DNA from: Streptomyces sp. JJ66
GTDB lineage: Bacteria > Actinomycetota > Actinomycetes > Streptomycetales > Streptomycetaceae
Reading direction: 5' to 3'
Assembly: GCF_019303495.1 (NCBI RefSeq)
Contig: NZ_JAEVFI010000022.1
Span: 1 to 52,554, forward strand
DNA: 52,554 nt
Position 1 is the stretch's first letter. Every line of letters begins with the position of its first letter. Below the pieces are notes generated by a model. The model saw only the letters and a list, made by a program, of their open reading frames with translations. It was not told where the DNA came from and ran no database searches. The position numbers were made by a program, and so were the translations under genes. Below are positions 17,322 to 25,266 of this stretch, piece by piece.

Positions 17322-18110
17322 ATGACCCTGCTCGACACCGACGGCGTCCGCCTCACCGTCGATCCGGACCACGGCACGCTGGCCACGGTCACGCTCGCGA
17401 ATCCGGGCAAGCGCAACGCCCAGTCCCCGGCGCTGTGGCGCGCGCTGACCGAGGCCGGCCGGCGGCTCCCCGGCTCCGTCCGCGTCGTCGTGCTGCGCGG
17501 TGAGGGCAAGTCGTTTTCCGCGGGGCTGGACCGGCAGGCGTTCACCCCCGAGGGGTTCGCGGGCGAGCCGTCGTTCCTGGATATGGCGCGCGGCCCGGCG
17601 GCCGAGCTGGACGCCACGATCGCCGCCTACCAGGAGGCGTTCACCTGGTGGCGGCGGCCCGACGTCGTCTCCATCGCGGCCGTGCAGGGGCACGCGATTG
17701 GCGCGGGCTTCCAGCTGGCACTCGCCTGCGACCTGCGGGTGTGTGCTGAGGACGTCCAGTTCGCCATGCGCGAGACCAGCCTCGGACTGGTCCCCGACCT
17801 CGCCGGGACGCACCCGCTGGTGCATCTGGTCGGCTACGCACGGGCGCTGGAGATCTGCGCCACCGGCCGGTATGTGCGCGCCGCCGAGGCCGAGCGCTGC
17901 GGCCTGGCCAACCTGGTGGTGCCCGGGGCCGAACTGGCCGACGCCACCGCCGACCTCGCCGCCGCCATGCTGGAGGCGCCCCGGGACGCGGTGATCGAGA
18001 CCAAGGCGCTGCTGCGCGGCGCCATCGAGCGTGACTACGAGGACCAGCGGGTAGCCGAACGCGCCGCCCAGGGCCGCCGCCTGCGCGATCTCGCCGGTCT
18101 CGGGGAGTAG
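17322..18110 (+). CDS. Enoyl-CoA hydratase/isomerase (crotonase) family protein
   Basis: This 262-residue crotonase-fold enzyme acts on an acyl-CoA. The oxyanion-hole motifs are FSAGLDRQAF (residues 65-74) and VQGHAIGAGFQLALACDLRV. The two hydratase glutamates appear conserved in AMRETSLGLVPDLAGT and ARALEICATGR. The ATG at 17322 has GGAGGA five bases upstream; an in-frame ATG at 17298 lacks one. A small inverted repeat, GTCAC-TT-GTGAC (17286-17297), lies just upstream and could be an operator. It stands alone, so substrate and pathway are not clear. Confidence 0.88.
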   Translation: MTLLDTDGVRLTVDPDHGTLATVTLANPGKRNAQSPALWRALTEAGRRLPGSVRVVVLRGEGKSFSAGLDRQAFTPEGFAGEPSFLDMARGPAAELDATIAAYQEAFTWWRRPDVVSIAAVQGHAIGAGFQLALACDLRVCAEDVQFAMRETSLGLVPDLAGTHPLVHLVGYARALEICATGRYVRAAEAERCGLANLVVPGAELADATADLAAAMLEAPRDAVIETKALLRGAIERDYEDQRVAERAAQGRRLRDLAGLGE

Positions 18111-18165
18111 CGCCCGGACCGCCCGGACCGCCCGGTCACCGCAGCCGGCCCTTCGGGCGGGTGTC

Positions 18166-18201
18166 GGCGCGGGCCGGGCGCTCCGGCGTCCAGCCCGCGC
18201 C
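18166..18201 (+). terminator. Possible hairpin after crotonase gene
   Basis: GGCGCGGGC (18166-18174) and GCCCGCGCC (18193-18201) form a 9-bp GC-only stem with an 18-nt loop, 55 bp after the crotonase stop. The loop is long and the region very GC-rich, so this is a modest candidate. Confidence 0.4.
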
Positions 18202-18252
18202 GCCACCCGGCTAACCCAGCCACCCCAGCCCCGCGTCAACACCCCGCCACCC

Positions 18253-18277
18253 GTTCGGACTGCTATCTCCCGGGTAC
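18253..18277 (+). promoter_or_regulatory. Sigma-B-like promoter of the Asp23 operon
   Basis: GTTC (18253-18256), a 15-base spacer and GGGTAC (18272-18277) match the Streptomyces sigma-B-type consensus (GTTT, 14-16 bases, GGGTAY) with one mismatch. It lies 83 bp upstream of the first Asp23 gene. Osmotic or envelope-stress induction fits the gene products. Confidence 0.6.
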
Positions 18278-18360
18278 TCGACGTTCACGGACGTAAGGTG
18301 AGCGCGGAGCGGGGCGTACCGCTCCGCCTCCCCACAATCTTCTCGAAAGGGGCGAAGGCG

Positions 18361-18834
18361 ATGAGCGAGACAACGTCAGCCGTCGGCGGGCAGTCCGACA
18401 CCGGAAAGTCCCCGGCCAACCGGGGTGGGGGCGACCCCTCTTCCCGGGGCAAGACGACCATCGCCGATGGTGTGGTGGCCAAGATCGCCGGTATGGCGGC
18501 GCGCGACGTCGAGGGCGTGCACGCCATGGGCGGCGGCATGGCCCGCACCTTCGGCGCCATGCGCGACCGGGTGCCCGGTGGCCGTGGCTCGGTCACCCGT
18601 GGTGTGAAGGCCGAGGTCGGCGAGGTCCAGGCCGCACTGGACCTGGAGATCGTCGTGGAGTACGGCTACCCCATCCACGAGGTGGCCGCCGACGTGCGCA
18701 CGTCGGTCGTGCAGGGCGTCGAGCGGATGACCGGTCTGGAAGTCGTCGAGGTCAACATCGCGGTGAGCGACGTGAAGCTTCCCGACGAGGAAGACGAGGA
18801 CGAGGAAGAGCCGGAGCAGCCCAGGCTGCGCTGA
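18361..18834 (+). CDS. Asp23/Gls24 family envelope stress protein
   Basis: This 157-residue cytoplasmic protein has an Asp23 core: KTTIADGVVAKIAGMAARDV, EGVHAMGG, then ALDLEIVVEYGYPIHEVAAD, VRTSVVQGVERMTGLEVVEV and NIAVSDVKL. Its N terminus is polar and disordered and its C terminus strongly acidic (EEDEDEEEPEQ). In Gram-positives Asp23 forms abundant assemblies tethered to the membrane by AmaP and linked to envelope stress. The ATG at 18361 has GGGGCGAAGG upstream; a GTG at 18298 lacks support. It is the first of five closely spaced genes ending with AmaP, downstream of a sigma-B-like promoter. Confidence 0.92.
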   Translation: MSETTSAVGGQSDTGKSPANRGGGDPSSRGKTTIADGVVAKIAGMAARDVEGVHAMGGGMARTFGAMRDRVPGGRGSVTRGVKAEVGEVQAALDLEIVVEYGYPIHEVAADVRTSVVQGVERMTGLEVVEVNIAVSDVKLPDEEDEDEEEPEQPRLR

Positions 18835-18867
18835 CGCACGCCCACCACACGCAACGAGGAGTGCCAG

Positions 18868-19059
18868 ATGAGCATGGCTGTCGTCGGTCTGATCGCCGGT
18901 ATGGCGCTGGGTTTCGCCGGATACTTCGGCGGTTTCGGGGCCTTTCTCCTGGTGGCGGCCCTGGGAGCAGTGGGTCTGGTCGCCGGCCGGTTCCTCGACG
19001 GGGACCTCGACCCGGGTGAGTTCTTCCAGACCCGGGGCCGTGGCGAACGGCGGCGGTGA
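18868..19059 (+). CDS. Small membrane protein of Asp23 operon (DUF2273-like)
   Basis: This 63-residue protein has two closely packed hydrophobic segments (VVGLIAGMALGFAGYFG and GAFLLVAALGAVGLVAG), followed by an acidic-basic tail (DGDLDPGEFFQTRGRGERRR). A GAGGAG ribosome-binding site precedes the ATG. Small two-helix proteins of this type recur between asp23 and amaP genes and probably help anchor Asp23 to the membrane. The family assignment is by size, topology and position. Confidence 0.82.
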   Translation: MSMAVVGLIAGMALGFAGYFGGFGAFLLVAALGAVGLVAGRFLDGDLDPGEFFQTRGRGERRR

Positions 19060-19062
19060 GCC

Positions 19063-19461
19063 GTGGAGCTGGAGCGCGTGCCCCCGGCGGACCGAGGCGC
19101 CACCCGCATCTCCGACAAGGTGATCGCCAAGGTCGCCGCCCAGGCCGCCCACGAGGCGCTGAGCACGGGCGCCGACCGGGACCCCAGCCCGGTCGGCGCC
19201 CGCTCCCGGCATGCCAGCGTCTTCGGACGCCGTGGCCCGGGGCCGGGCGGTGAGCTGGGCTCGGCGCGCCTGCGGGTGGCCGTCGAGCTGCCCTACCCCA
19301 GCGACATCGGCGCCCAGGCGCGCGCGGTGCGGCGCCAGGTCGCTACCCGGGTCCGCGAGCTGGTCGGCTTTGCCGTCCCGGACGTGGCCGTGGACGTCGA
19401 ACAGCTCGGCCCGCCCCGGTCCGCCGACGCGGGCGGCACCCGGAAAGGACGCGTGCGATGA
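19063..19461 (+). CDS. Second Asp23/Gls24-like protein
   Basis: This 132-residue protein starts at a GTG three bases after the previous stop. It shows the Asp23 pattern in diverged form: GATRISDKVIAKVAAQAAHEA, a disordered insertion (residues 38-65), then ARLRVAVELPYPSDIGAQAR and REVGF-like RELVGFAVPDVAVDVEQL. It may form mixed assemblies with the first Asp23 protein. Its stop overlaps the next ATG by 4 bp, so translation is coupled. Confidence 0.85.
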   Translation: MELERVPPADRGATRISDKVIAKVAAQAAHEALSTGADRDPSPVGARSRHASVFGRRGPGPGGELGSARLRVAVELPYPSDIGAQARAVRRQVATRVRELVGFAVPDVAVDVEQLGPPRSADAGGTRKGRVR

Positions 19462-20105
19462 GCGACGCGGACACCCGGCACCAGCCCACCCTGGAGAAGC
19501 GCGACCCGGACCACGGGCTGGACGGCCCCCCGCCGCCCGACCCCGGTGCGGACCAGGGCCAGACGCCTCGGGCCAGGCGCTTTTGGTCCCCGCGCCGCGT
19601 GCCCGCCGCGCTGCTGGCCGTCGTCCTGCTCACCGCCCTGATCGTGCTGCTGGTTGACCTCATCGCCGTGCGCACCGGAGAACCGGCCATGGCCTGGCGG
19701 CGGTGGCTCGCCGACCAGCTCGCCACCCGCCGTCTCGGGGACGTGTGGGTGGTGGCGGCAGCCGTGGTCGCCGCGCTGCTGGGCCTGTGGCTGCTGCTGC
19801 TCGCCCTCACCCCGGGGCTGCGTTCCCTGCTGCCCCTGTCCGGCGCTCCCCAGCTGCGGGCCGGGCTGGACCGTGGGGCCGCGGCGGTCATCCTGCGCGA
19901 GGAGGCCAGCCGCGTGCCCGGCGTCCAGACGGTGAAGACGAAGGTGCGGCGCCGCAAGGCCACGGTCCGCGCCGTCGCCCACTTCCGCGAGGTGGACGAC
20001 GTACGCCACGACCTCACCGGCGTACTGGCCGACACCCTGGTGGACCTCGGCCTGGCCCGCCGCCCCAAGCTGTCCGTGCGCGTGAGCAGGCCGAAGAAGG
20101 ACTGA
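19458..20105 (+). CDS. DUF6286-type membrane protein of Asp23 operon
   Basis: This 215-residue protein has a polar Pro/Asp-rich cytoplasmic N terminus (residues 1-45) and two transmembrane helices (about 48-70 and 92-118). A basic C-terminal alpha/beta domain follows (residues 140-215), with GAAAVILREEASRVPGVQTV, KTKVRRRKATVRAVAHF and a VLADTLVDLGLA helix. That domain is reminiscent of the Asp23/AmaP cytoplasmic domain. The start overlaps the preceding stop (ATGA). I take it as an anchor or partner of the Asp23 proteins; the DUF number is from memory. Confidence 0.8.
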   Translation: MSDADTRHQPTLEKRDPDHGLDGPPPPDPGADQGQTPRARRFWSPRRVPAALLAVVLLTALIVLLVDLIAVRTGEPAMAWRRWLADQLATRRLGDVWVVAAAVVAALLGLWLLLLALTPGLRSLLPLSGAPQLRAGLDRGAAAVILREEASRVPGVQTVKTKVRRRKATVRAVAHFREVDDVRHDLTGVLADTLVDLGLARRPKLSVRVSRPKKD

Positions 20106-20111
20106 GGTGCC

Positions 20112-20708
20112 GTGCTGAAGACCGTCAACCGCCTGCTGCTCGCGCTGGCCGGGCTCCTCCTGCTGGCGCTCGGCCTCGCCGCGCTGGCCGCCGCGGCCGA
20201 CCTGCCGCGCCGCCTGGGCGTCACCCCGCCCGAGGGCTACTCCTGGACCGGCCCCGACGAGGTGCCGCTCACCGATGCCGACCGCACCCAGTGGCGCGAC
20301 GAGAGCTGGTGGTGGTGGGCGGTCTTCGCCGTGCTCGGCGTGCTCGTGCTGCTCCTGCTGTGGTGGCTGGGCGCGCAGCTGCGGTCGCGCCGGGTGCGTA
20401 CCGTGCTCGTGGACAGCGGCGACGGCGCCGGGGCCCACGTGCGCGGCGCGACGCTGGAGGACGCGATGGCCGCCGAGGCCGACGGCCTGCGGGGCGTGCG
20501 CCGGACCCGGGTGGGCCTGGGCGGACGGCAGCGCGCGCCCCGGGCCCGGGTGGGTCTGCTGCTCGACCCCGACGCCCGCCCCGCCCACGTCGTCAGGGAG
20601 CTGCGGGACGGGCCGCTGGAACACGCGCGGACCTCAGCGGGGCTGGCGACGCTCCCTGCCGAGGCCCGCCTCCGCGCGGCCCGCCAGGACCCGGGCCGCA
20701 TCAGCTGA
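20112..20708 (+). CDS. amaP: Alkaline shock response membrane anchor protein AmaP
   Basis: This 198-residue protein starts at GTG 20112. It has a first transmembrane helix near the N terminus (LLLALAGLLLLALGLAALAA), an extracytoplasmic loop of about 40 residues, and a second helix (WWWWAVFAVLGVLVLLLLWW). A cytoplasmic domain follows, with VRTVLVDSGDGAGAHVRGAT and a VGLLLDPDARPAHVVREL strand-helix. This layout is that of AmaP, which holds Asp23 at the membrane. It is the last gene of the stress operon, and a convergent SDR gene ends 69 bp downstream. Confidence 0.85.
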   Translation: MLKTVNRLLLALAGLLLLALGLAALAAAADLPRRLGVTPPEGYSWTGPDEVPLTDADRTQWRDESWWWWAVFAVLGVLVLLLLWWLGAQLRSRRVRTVLVDSGDGAGAHVRGATLEDAMAAEADGLRGVRRTRVGLGGRQRAPRARVGLLLDPDARPAHVVRELRDGPLEHARTSAGLATLPAEARLRAARQDPGRIS

Positions 20709-20777
20709 CGGCGGACCCCGCGCACGCACCCGCCGCCCGCGTCCCGGCCAGCGGCTCCGGCACCGGCCCGGCGCGCG

Positions 20778-21533
20778 TCAGAACCGGTGCTGGGCGCCGC
20801 CGTCCACGGGGAGCATCGTGCCGGTGAGGTAGGACGCGGCGGGGGAGAGCAGGAACGCCGCCGCCCGGCCGAACTCCTCCGGAGTGCCGTAGCGGCCCAG
20901 CGGAATCGCCGCACAGTTGCGCTCGCGCGCGGCGTCGGCGTCCCCGGACAGCGCGTCCAGCTCGCGCACCCGGTCGGTGTCGATGCGCGACGGCAGCAGC
21001 CCGACGACGCGGATGCCGCGCGGCCCCAGCTCCAGCGACAGCGACTTGGCGAACCCGGCCAGTCCCGGCCGCAGCCCGTTGGAGAGGGTCAGCCCCGGAA
21101 TCGGCTCGGCCACCGAGGTGGAGAGCACGAACCCGATGACGCCGCCGGAGCCCAGCCGCGCGGCCGCGCACCGGGCCAGCCGCACCGCGCCGAGGAAGAC
21201 CGACTCGAACGCCGCCCGCCACTGCGCGTCGGTGGCCTGCTCGGTGGTGCCCGCCGGCGGCCCGCCCACGCTGATGAGGACGCCGTCGAGGTGGCCGAAC
21301 CGGGCGATGGCGGCTTCGACCAGCCCTTCGGCTGCCCCGGGGTCGGCGTTGTCGGCGGCCATGCCCTCCGCGTTCGGTCCCAGCCGCCGGGCGGCCGCCT
21401 CCGTGCTGTCCCGGCTGCGGCCGGTGACCAGCACCCGCGCCCCGTCGGCCGTCAGCTCCCGGGCGGCGGCGAAGCCGAGTCCGCGGGTGCCGCCGGTGAC
21501 CAGATACACCGTGTCCTTGAGCCCAAGATCCAT
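20778..21533 (-). CDS. SDR-fold protein, BKR-like, lacking the catalytic YxxxK
   Basis: This 251-residue Rossmann protein begins MDLGLKDTVYLVTGGTRGLG, a good cofactor motif (TGGTRGLG), and ends with the usual VDGGAQ. At the active site, the Ser is kept (VLSTSVAEP) but the expected YxxxK reads LSNGLRPGLAGFAK, so Tyr and Lys are missing. I recall a conserved BKR-like SDR subgroup with this feature, so it is probably a genuine divergent family rather than a decayed gene. The ATG at 21533 gives family length; upstream sequence belongs to the SURF1 gene. Function as an oxidoreductase is doubtful; ligand sensing or a different chemistry is possible. Confidence 0.88.
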   Translation of the reverse strand: MDLGLKDTVYLVTGGTRGLGFAAARELTADGARVLVTGRSRDSTEAAARRLGPNAEGMAADNADPGAAEGLVEAAIARFGHLDGVLISVGGPPAGTTEQATDAQWRAAFESVFLGAVRLARCAAARLGSGGVIGFVLSTSVAEPIPGLTLSNGLRPGLAGFAKSLSLELGPRGIRVVGLLPSRIDTDRVRELDALSGDADAARERNCAAIPLGRYGTPEEFGRAAAFLLSPAASYLTGTMLPVDGGAQHRF

Positions 21534-21538
21534 GGGCG

Positions 21539-22387
21539 TCAGTCTGCCTGGCCGCTCCCGGAGCCCGCGAGGGCGGGGGCACCGGACGGCGCGTCGCCGC
21601 CCGGGCGCGCCTCGGCGGCCGTGGCCCGCTGCTGCCGCCGGTCCCGCGCCTCGCGGCGCAGCAGGACCACCCAGCCCACCGGCACGGCGGCGGCGAACAG
21701 CCACCACTGGACCGCGTAGGCGAGGTGGGCGCCGATGCCGCTGTGGTCGGGCTCCGGTACCTGCTCGGCCAGCTGGGCGGCCGGGGGCTCGGGCCGCGTC
21801 GCGGTCAGCTCGACGAAGCCGCCGAGCACCGGGCGGTCCAGCGCCTGGGCCCGCTGCTCGCTGTTGATCAGCATCACCTGGCGGTCCGGCAGCCCGTCGC
21901 GCACCGTGATGCCGGTCGAGTCGGTCGTCTCGTCCGGCAGCAGCCGCCCGGTGACCGTCACCGTGCCCCCGGGGGCGGGCGGGACGTCGGGGTACGTGCG
22001 CTGGCTGGCGCCGCTGGGCACCCAGCCACGGTTGACCAGCAGCACCGACCCGTCCGCACGGACGAGCGGCGTGAGCACGAAGTAGCCGATCGAGCGGTCG
22101 TCGGCCGCGGTGCGGCGGCGGACGACGACCTCACCGCCGGTGTCGTAGGCGCCGGTGGCCGTCACCCGGCGGTACAGGTCGTCCCGCTCAGGCTGCCGCC
22201 CCACGCCCGTCAGCTCGGTGACCGGGACCGGCTCGGCCGCCAGGCTGGCGGCGATCAGCTCGTTGTGGGCGACGCGGTCCTGGTGCCGGTGCAGCTGCCA
22301 GAAGCCGAGCTGAACCATCACCGGGATCAGCACGAGCGCGAGCAGCGTCAGAACGACCCACTGCCGGGACAACAGGAAGCGGTACAC
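21539..22387 (-). CDS. SURF1 family protein (cytochrome oxidase assembly)
   Basis: This 282-residue membrane protein has an N-terminal transmembrane helix (WVVLTLLALVLIPVMVQLGF), a periplasmic-side domain and a C-terminal helix (AYAVQWWLFAAAVPVGWVVL), the SURF1 topology. Motifs GFWQLHRHQDR near residue 28, LLVNRGWVPSG and HLAYAVQWWLFA are family marks. SURF1 assists heme A delivery to cytochrome aa3 oxidase. The start is GTG at 22387. The C-terminal 40 residues are a polar tail. It ends 5 bp before the SDR start, suggesting co-transcription. Confidence 0.9.
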   Translation of the reverse strand: MYRFLLSRQWVVLTLLALVLIPVMVQLGFWQLHRHQDRVAHNELIAASLAAEPVPVTELTGVGRQPERDDLYRRVTATGAYDTGGEVVVRRRTAADDRSIGYFVLTPLVRADGSVLLVNRGWVPSGASQRTYPDVPPAPGGTVTVTGRLLPDETTDSTGITVRDGLPDRQVMLINSEQRAQALDRPVLGGFVELTATRPEPPAAQLAEQVPEPDHSGIGAHLAYAVQWWLFAAAVPVGWVVLLRREARDRRQQRATAAEARPGGDAPSGAPALAGSGSGQAD

Positions 22388-22412
22388 GCCTATCGACGGT
22401 ACCGGGCCCGCG

Positions 22413-23432
22413 TCACCTTCCCGGGGCCGGGGCCACGTCGCGCAGCAGGTGGGTGAAGGCCGCCTCGTCCACCACCGGCGTCCCGAACGTCCGGGCGCGG
22501 GCGACCTTGGCGGTGGCCGCCTCCGGGTCGTTGGTCACCAGCAGGCTCGTCAGCCGCGAGACGCTGGTGGCGATGTGCAGGCCCGCTTCCGTCGCCCGGT
22601 CCTCCAGCAGCTCGCGTTCGGTCGCGGTGTCGCCGGAGATCGCCACCCGCATGCCCTGCACCAGCACCCCGCCCGGCTCGTAGCGGCCGGGGTTGGGGTA
22701 GGGGCAGGCGGGCCGACGGCGGGCGGGCCGCCAGCTCGCGGAGCCGTACGGGCGCGGCGAGCGGTACCCGCCGCTGCCGGGGGCCGCCGACCACTCGGTG
22801 AGCTGGGTGCACGCGAGCACCGGCAGCGGCACGCCCTGCCGGGCGGCGTGGTACAGGCTGGGCCGGAACGTCTCGGCCAGCACCCGGGCGTCGTCCAGCG
22901 CGTGGTGCGCGCGCCGCTGGGTGACGCCGTAGTGCGCGGCCAGCGACTCCAGCTTGTGATTGGGCAGCGTCAGCCCGATCGCCTTGGACAGGGCGATGGT
23001 GCACAGCCGCTGCCGCACCGGCACGGTGTGCTCGGTGCGGGCGAACTCGCGCGCGATCATCGCCCAGTCGAACGCCGCGTTGTGGGCGACGAGCACCCGG
23101 TCGGCAAGGCGCGTGCCGAACTCCTCGGCGATGTCGGGGAACAGCGGGGCGTCGGCCAGCATCTCGCTCGTCAGCCCGTGAATCCACGTGGGGCCCGGGT
23201 CGCGCTGCGGGTTGACGGGGGTGTACCAGTGGTCCTCCACGTTGCCGCGGGCGTCCAGCCGGTAGACGGCCGCCGACACGATGCGGTCATGCCGGGCGAG
23301 CCCCGTCGTCTCGACGTCCACCACGGCGTACCCCTGCGGATAGCCGGACGGCCAGACGAGCCCGGTGGCGTGCTGCGCGGGAATGAGCGGGGTGGCCGCC
23401 GCCTGGTCCGGTGCCGTCTGGTCTTCGAGCAT
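22413..23432 (-). CDS. DEDDh 3'-5' exonuclease with C-terminal BRCT domain
   Basis: This 339-residue protein resembles DNA polymerase III epsilon-type proofreading exonucleases. Exo motifs: AVVDVETTG (Exo I, near residue 37), VLVAHNAAFDWAMI (Exo II), and the HHALDDARV Exo III motif with the DEDDh His. A Pro/Arg/Tyr-rich linker follows. A BRCT-like domain (about residues 255-335) then carries VQGMRVAISGDTATERELLE and SRLTSLLVTND. It probably acts in DNA repair or RNA/DNA trimming rather than as the main replicative epsilon. The ATG at 23432 (MLEDQTAP) was preferred over a longer frame. Confidence 0.9.
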   Translation of the reverse strand: MLEDQTAPDQAAATPLIPAQHATGLVWPSGYPQGYAVVDVETTGLARHDRIVSAAVYRLDARGNVEDHWYTPVNPQRDPGPTWIHGLTSEMLADAPLFPDIAEEFGTRLADRVLVAHNAAFDWAMIAREFARTEHTVPVRQRLCTIALSKAIGLTLPNHKLESLAAHYGVTQRRAHHALDDARVLAETFRPSLYHAARQGVPLPVLACTQLTEWSAAPGSGGYRSPRPYGSASWRPARRRPACPYPNPGRYEPGGVLVQGMRVAISGDTATERELLEDRATEAGLHIATSVSRLTSLLVTNDPEAATAKVARARTFGTPVVDEAAFTHLLRDVAPAPGR

Positions 23433-23733
23433 GGTCACAGAGGATACGGTCCACGGCTGACACACCCGCCTGCCGCCCCTGCCCCGCAAGCCCGCGCGCA
23501 GCCAACCGATCTGACGCCCCGATAACCCGCGTTAAGCCCCACTTGTCCGGTGTCGGTACCCGCCCGTCCTGTGGCACGCCGGAGTGGGAGTCAGGCGGCC
23601 TCGCGGACGGCGTGCACGTGCCCGCCGTCCGGTGGGACGCGGACACCCAGCAGGGGCCGGGCGGAGGTCGCCCGGCCCCTGCGGTCAAGGAGCTGTCCTG
23701 CGTGCGGTAACGGCCGGTGCGGCTGTTACCGCG
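23433..23733. other. Intergenic region downstream of subtilisin gene
   Basis: This 301-bp stretch holds the promoter side of the exonuclease gene on the right-to-left strand and two hairpins downstream of the subtilisin stop (8-bp stem 23704-23711/23725-23732 and 14-bp stem 23650-23682). The open frames crossing it look like shadows. Confidence 0.55.
23650..23682 (-). terminator. Terminator hairpin after subtilisin gene, 14-bp perfect stem
   Basis: GCAGGGGCCGGGCG (23650-23663) pairs perfectly with CGCCCGGCCCCTGC (23669-23682) around a GAGGT loop. It lies about 50 bp beyond the subtilisin stop codon and ahead of the exonuclease gene's upstream region. Confidence 0.8.
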
Positions 23734-25266
23734 TCACTTCACGGCGGCGAGGGCGTCCACGATGCCGTAGCCGTAGAAGCTGTTGATGTGCTGGGTGCCG
23801 GTGCAGGTGGCGGCGTAGCGGCCGTCACCGCTCGGGTCGAACTCGCCCTCGGGGCAGGGGGTGCTCTGCGCCTGCGCCTTCAGCCGCCAGGCCAGCCCCT
23901 GCGGGGTGACCCGCGGGTCCTCGCTCTTGATGAGCGCGGCGACCCCGGCGACGTAGGGACCGGCCATCGAGGTGCCCTGGAGGAAGGCGTACTCCCCGTC
24001 GGGCATGGTGGACAGCACACCACCGCTCTTGGCCGGGGCGTCCGGGATCTGGTAGCGCGCGTCACCGCCGGGCGCGGCGATGTCCACCTGGCCCCGGCCG
24101 TAGTTGGAGAAGTACGACTTGACGCCGTGTGCGCCGGTGGAGGCGACCGAGGTCACGCCCGGCAGCTGGGTCGGCATGTCGGGACACACGCTCGGGTCGA
24201 TCGTGCGCTCGACGGGCGTGGAGTCGTTCGGGCTGGTGGTGTCGGTCAGCTCGTCGGCGGCCAGGTCCATGTTGGAGTTCCCGGCCGAGGTGATGTGCGC
24301 GACTCCCTCGTCCCGCGTGTACTTCAGGGCACGGGTCACCGCGTCCACCAAGGCGCCCTGGTCGGGGTCGTTCTTGCAGGTGAACAGCCACGGGTCGATG
24401 TAGTAGCTGTTGTTGGTGATCTCCACACCCTGCTCGGCGGCGAACATGAACGCGCACACCACGGCCTCGGTGTAGAACAGGCCGCTGTCCGGGGCGCTCA
24501 CCTTGATGGAGGACACCGAGACGCCCGGCGCGGCCCCGGCCACCCCGATGCCGTTGCGGTCGGCGGCGACGATCCCGGCCACGTGGGTGCCGTGGTAGCT
24601 GCCCCCCGGGTAGGGCCGCCAGGCGCCCTCGGAGGTGTCGGCGACGCCGCCCACGCAGTTGGCGGACTGCTTCGCGGAGAAGTTCGGCGCGAGGTCGGGG
24701 TGGGTGTCGTCCACACCGGTGTCGATGACGGCGACGGTCACGTCGCGGCTGCCCTCGCTGATCTCGTGTGCCTCGGCGGCGTTGATCTGCGGCAGCGGCC
24801 ACTGCAGGGACTCCAGCGGCTCGTTCGTCACCCCGCCCTCGGCGGCGGAGGAGGCGGCCAGGCCCGGCTTGGGCGGCTTGACGTACTCCGGGTCACCGAT
24901 GTCGGTGGTGGCCACCGGGGTGAGCGGGGCGGTGCGGGTGGCACCGGCGGAGTCGATGTTCTTCTTCGCGCGCAGTTCGGCGCCGAACCGCGGGTTCGCG
25001 GAGTGCGCGATGACGACGCCGATCTCCTCCCACGCGGTGACGACCTTGCCGTCCGCCTTCTTGATGGCCTTCTTGGCCTTCCGGACGGCCTTCTTGGAGG
25101 CGTCGGTGTTCACCACGTACGACAGCGTGGGACCGTCCTCGGTGGTGGGCTTCCCCTTCGCGAGCGCGGTGCTCGTGCCGGGCAGCAGCCCGAGCGAGAC
25201 GGTCAGGGCCACTCCGGCCGGTACCGCGAGCAGGCGCCGCCGTCTGGACAGGGGGCTCAAGGCCAT
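23734..25266 (-). CDS. Secreted S8 (subtilisin-family) serine protease
   Basis: This 510-residue exoprotease has a signal peptide with an Arg-rich start (SRRRRLLAVPAGVALTVSLG) ending near TALAKG. An inhibitor_I9-like propeptide follows (about residues 45-115), then the peptidase domain. The catalytic triad is visible: Asp182 in AVIDTGVDD, His225 in SYHGTHVAG and Ser433 in LQGTSMAGPYVAG, with the oxyanion Asn in ITSAGNSN. The C-terminal part has paired Cys. The ATG at 25266 has GGAGA upstream; the longer frame runs through short GTCTCGGGG-type repeats. Extracellular protein turnover during growth or development is the likely role. Confidence 0.93.
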   Translation of the reverse strand: MALSPLSRRRRLLAVPAGVALTVSLGLLPGTSTALAKGKPTTEDGPTLSYVVNTDASKKAVRKAKKAIKKADGKVVTAWEEIGVVIAHSANPRFGAELRAKKNIDSAGATRTAPLTPVATTDIGDPEYVKPPKPGLAASSAAEGGVTNEPLESLQWPLPQINAAEAHEISEGSRDVTVAVIDTGVDDTHPDLAPNFSAKQSANCVGGVADTSEGAWRPYPGGSYHGTHVAGIVAADRNGIGVAGAAPGVSVSSIKVSAPDSGLFYTEAVVCAFMFAAEQGVEITNNSYYIDPWLFTCKNDPDQGALVDAVTRALKYTRDEGVAHITSAGNSNMDLAADELTDTTSPNDSTPVERTIDPSVCPDMPTQLPGVTSVASTGAHGVKSYFSNYGRGQVDIAAPGGDARYQIPDAPAKSGGVLSTMPDGEYAFLQGTSMAGPYVAGVAALIKSEDPRVTPQGLAWRLKAQAQSTPCPEGEFDPSGDGRYAATCTGTQHINSFYGYGIVDALAAVK

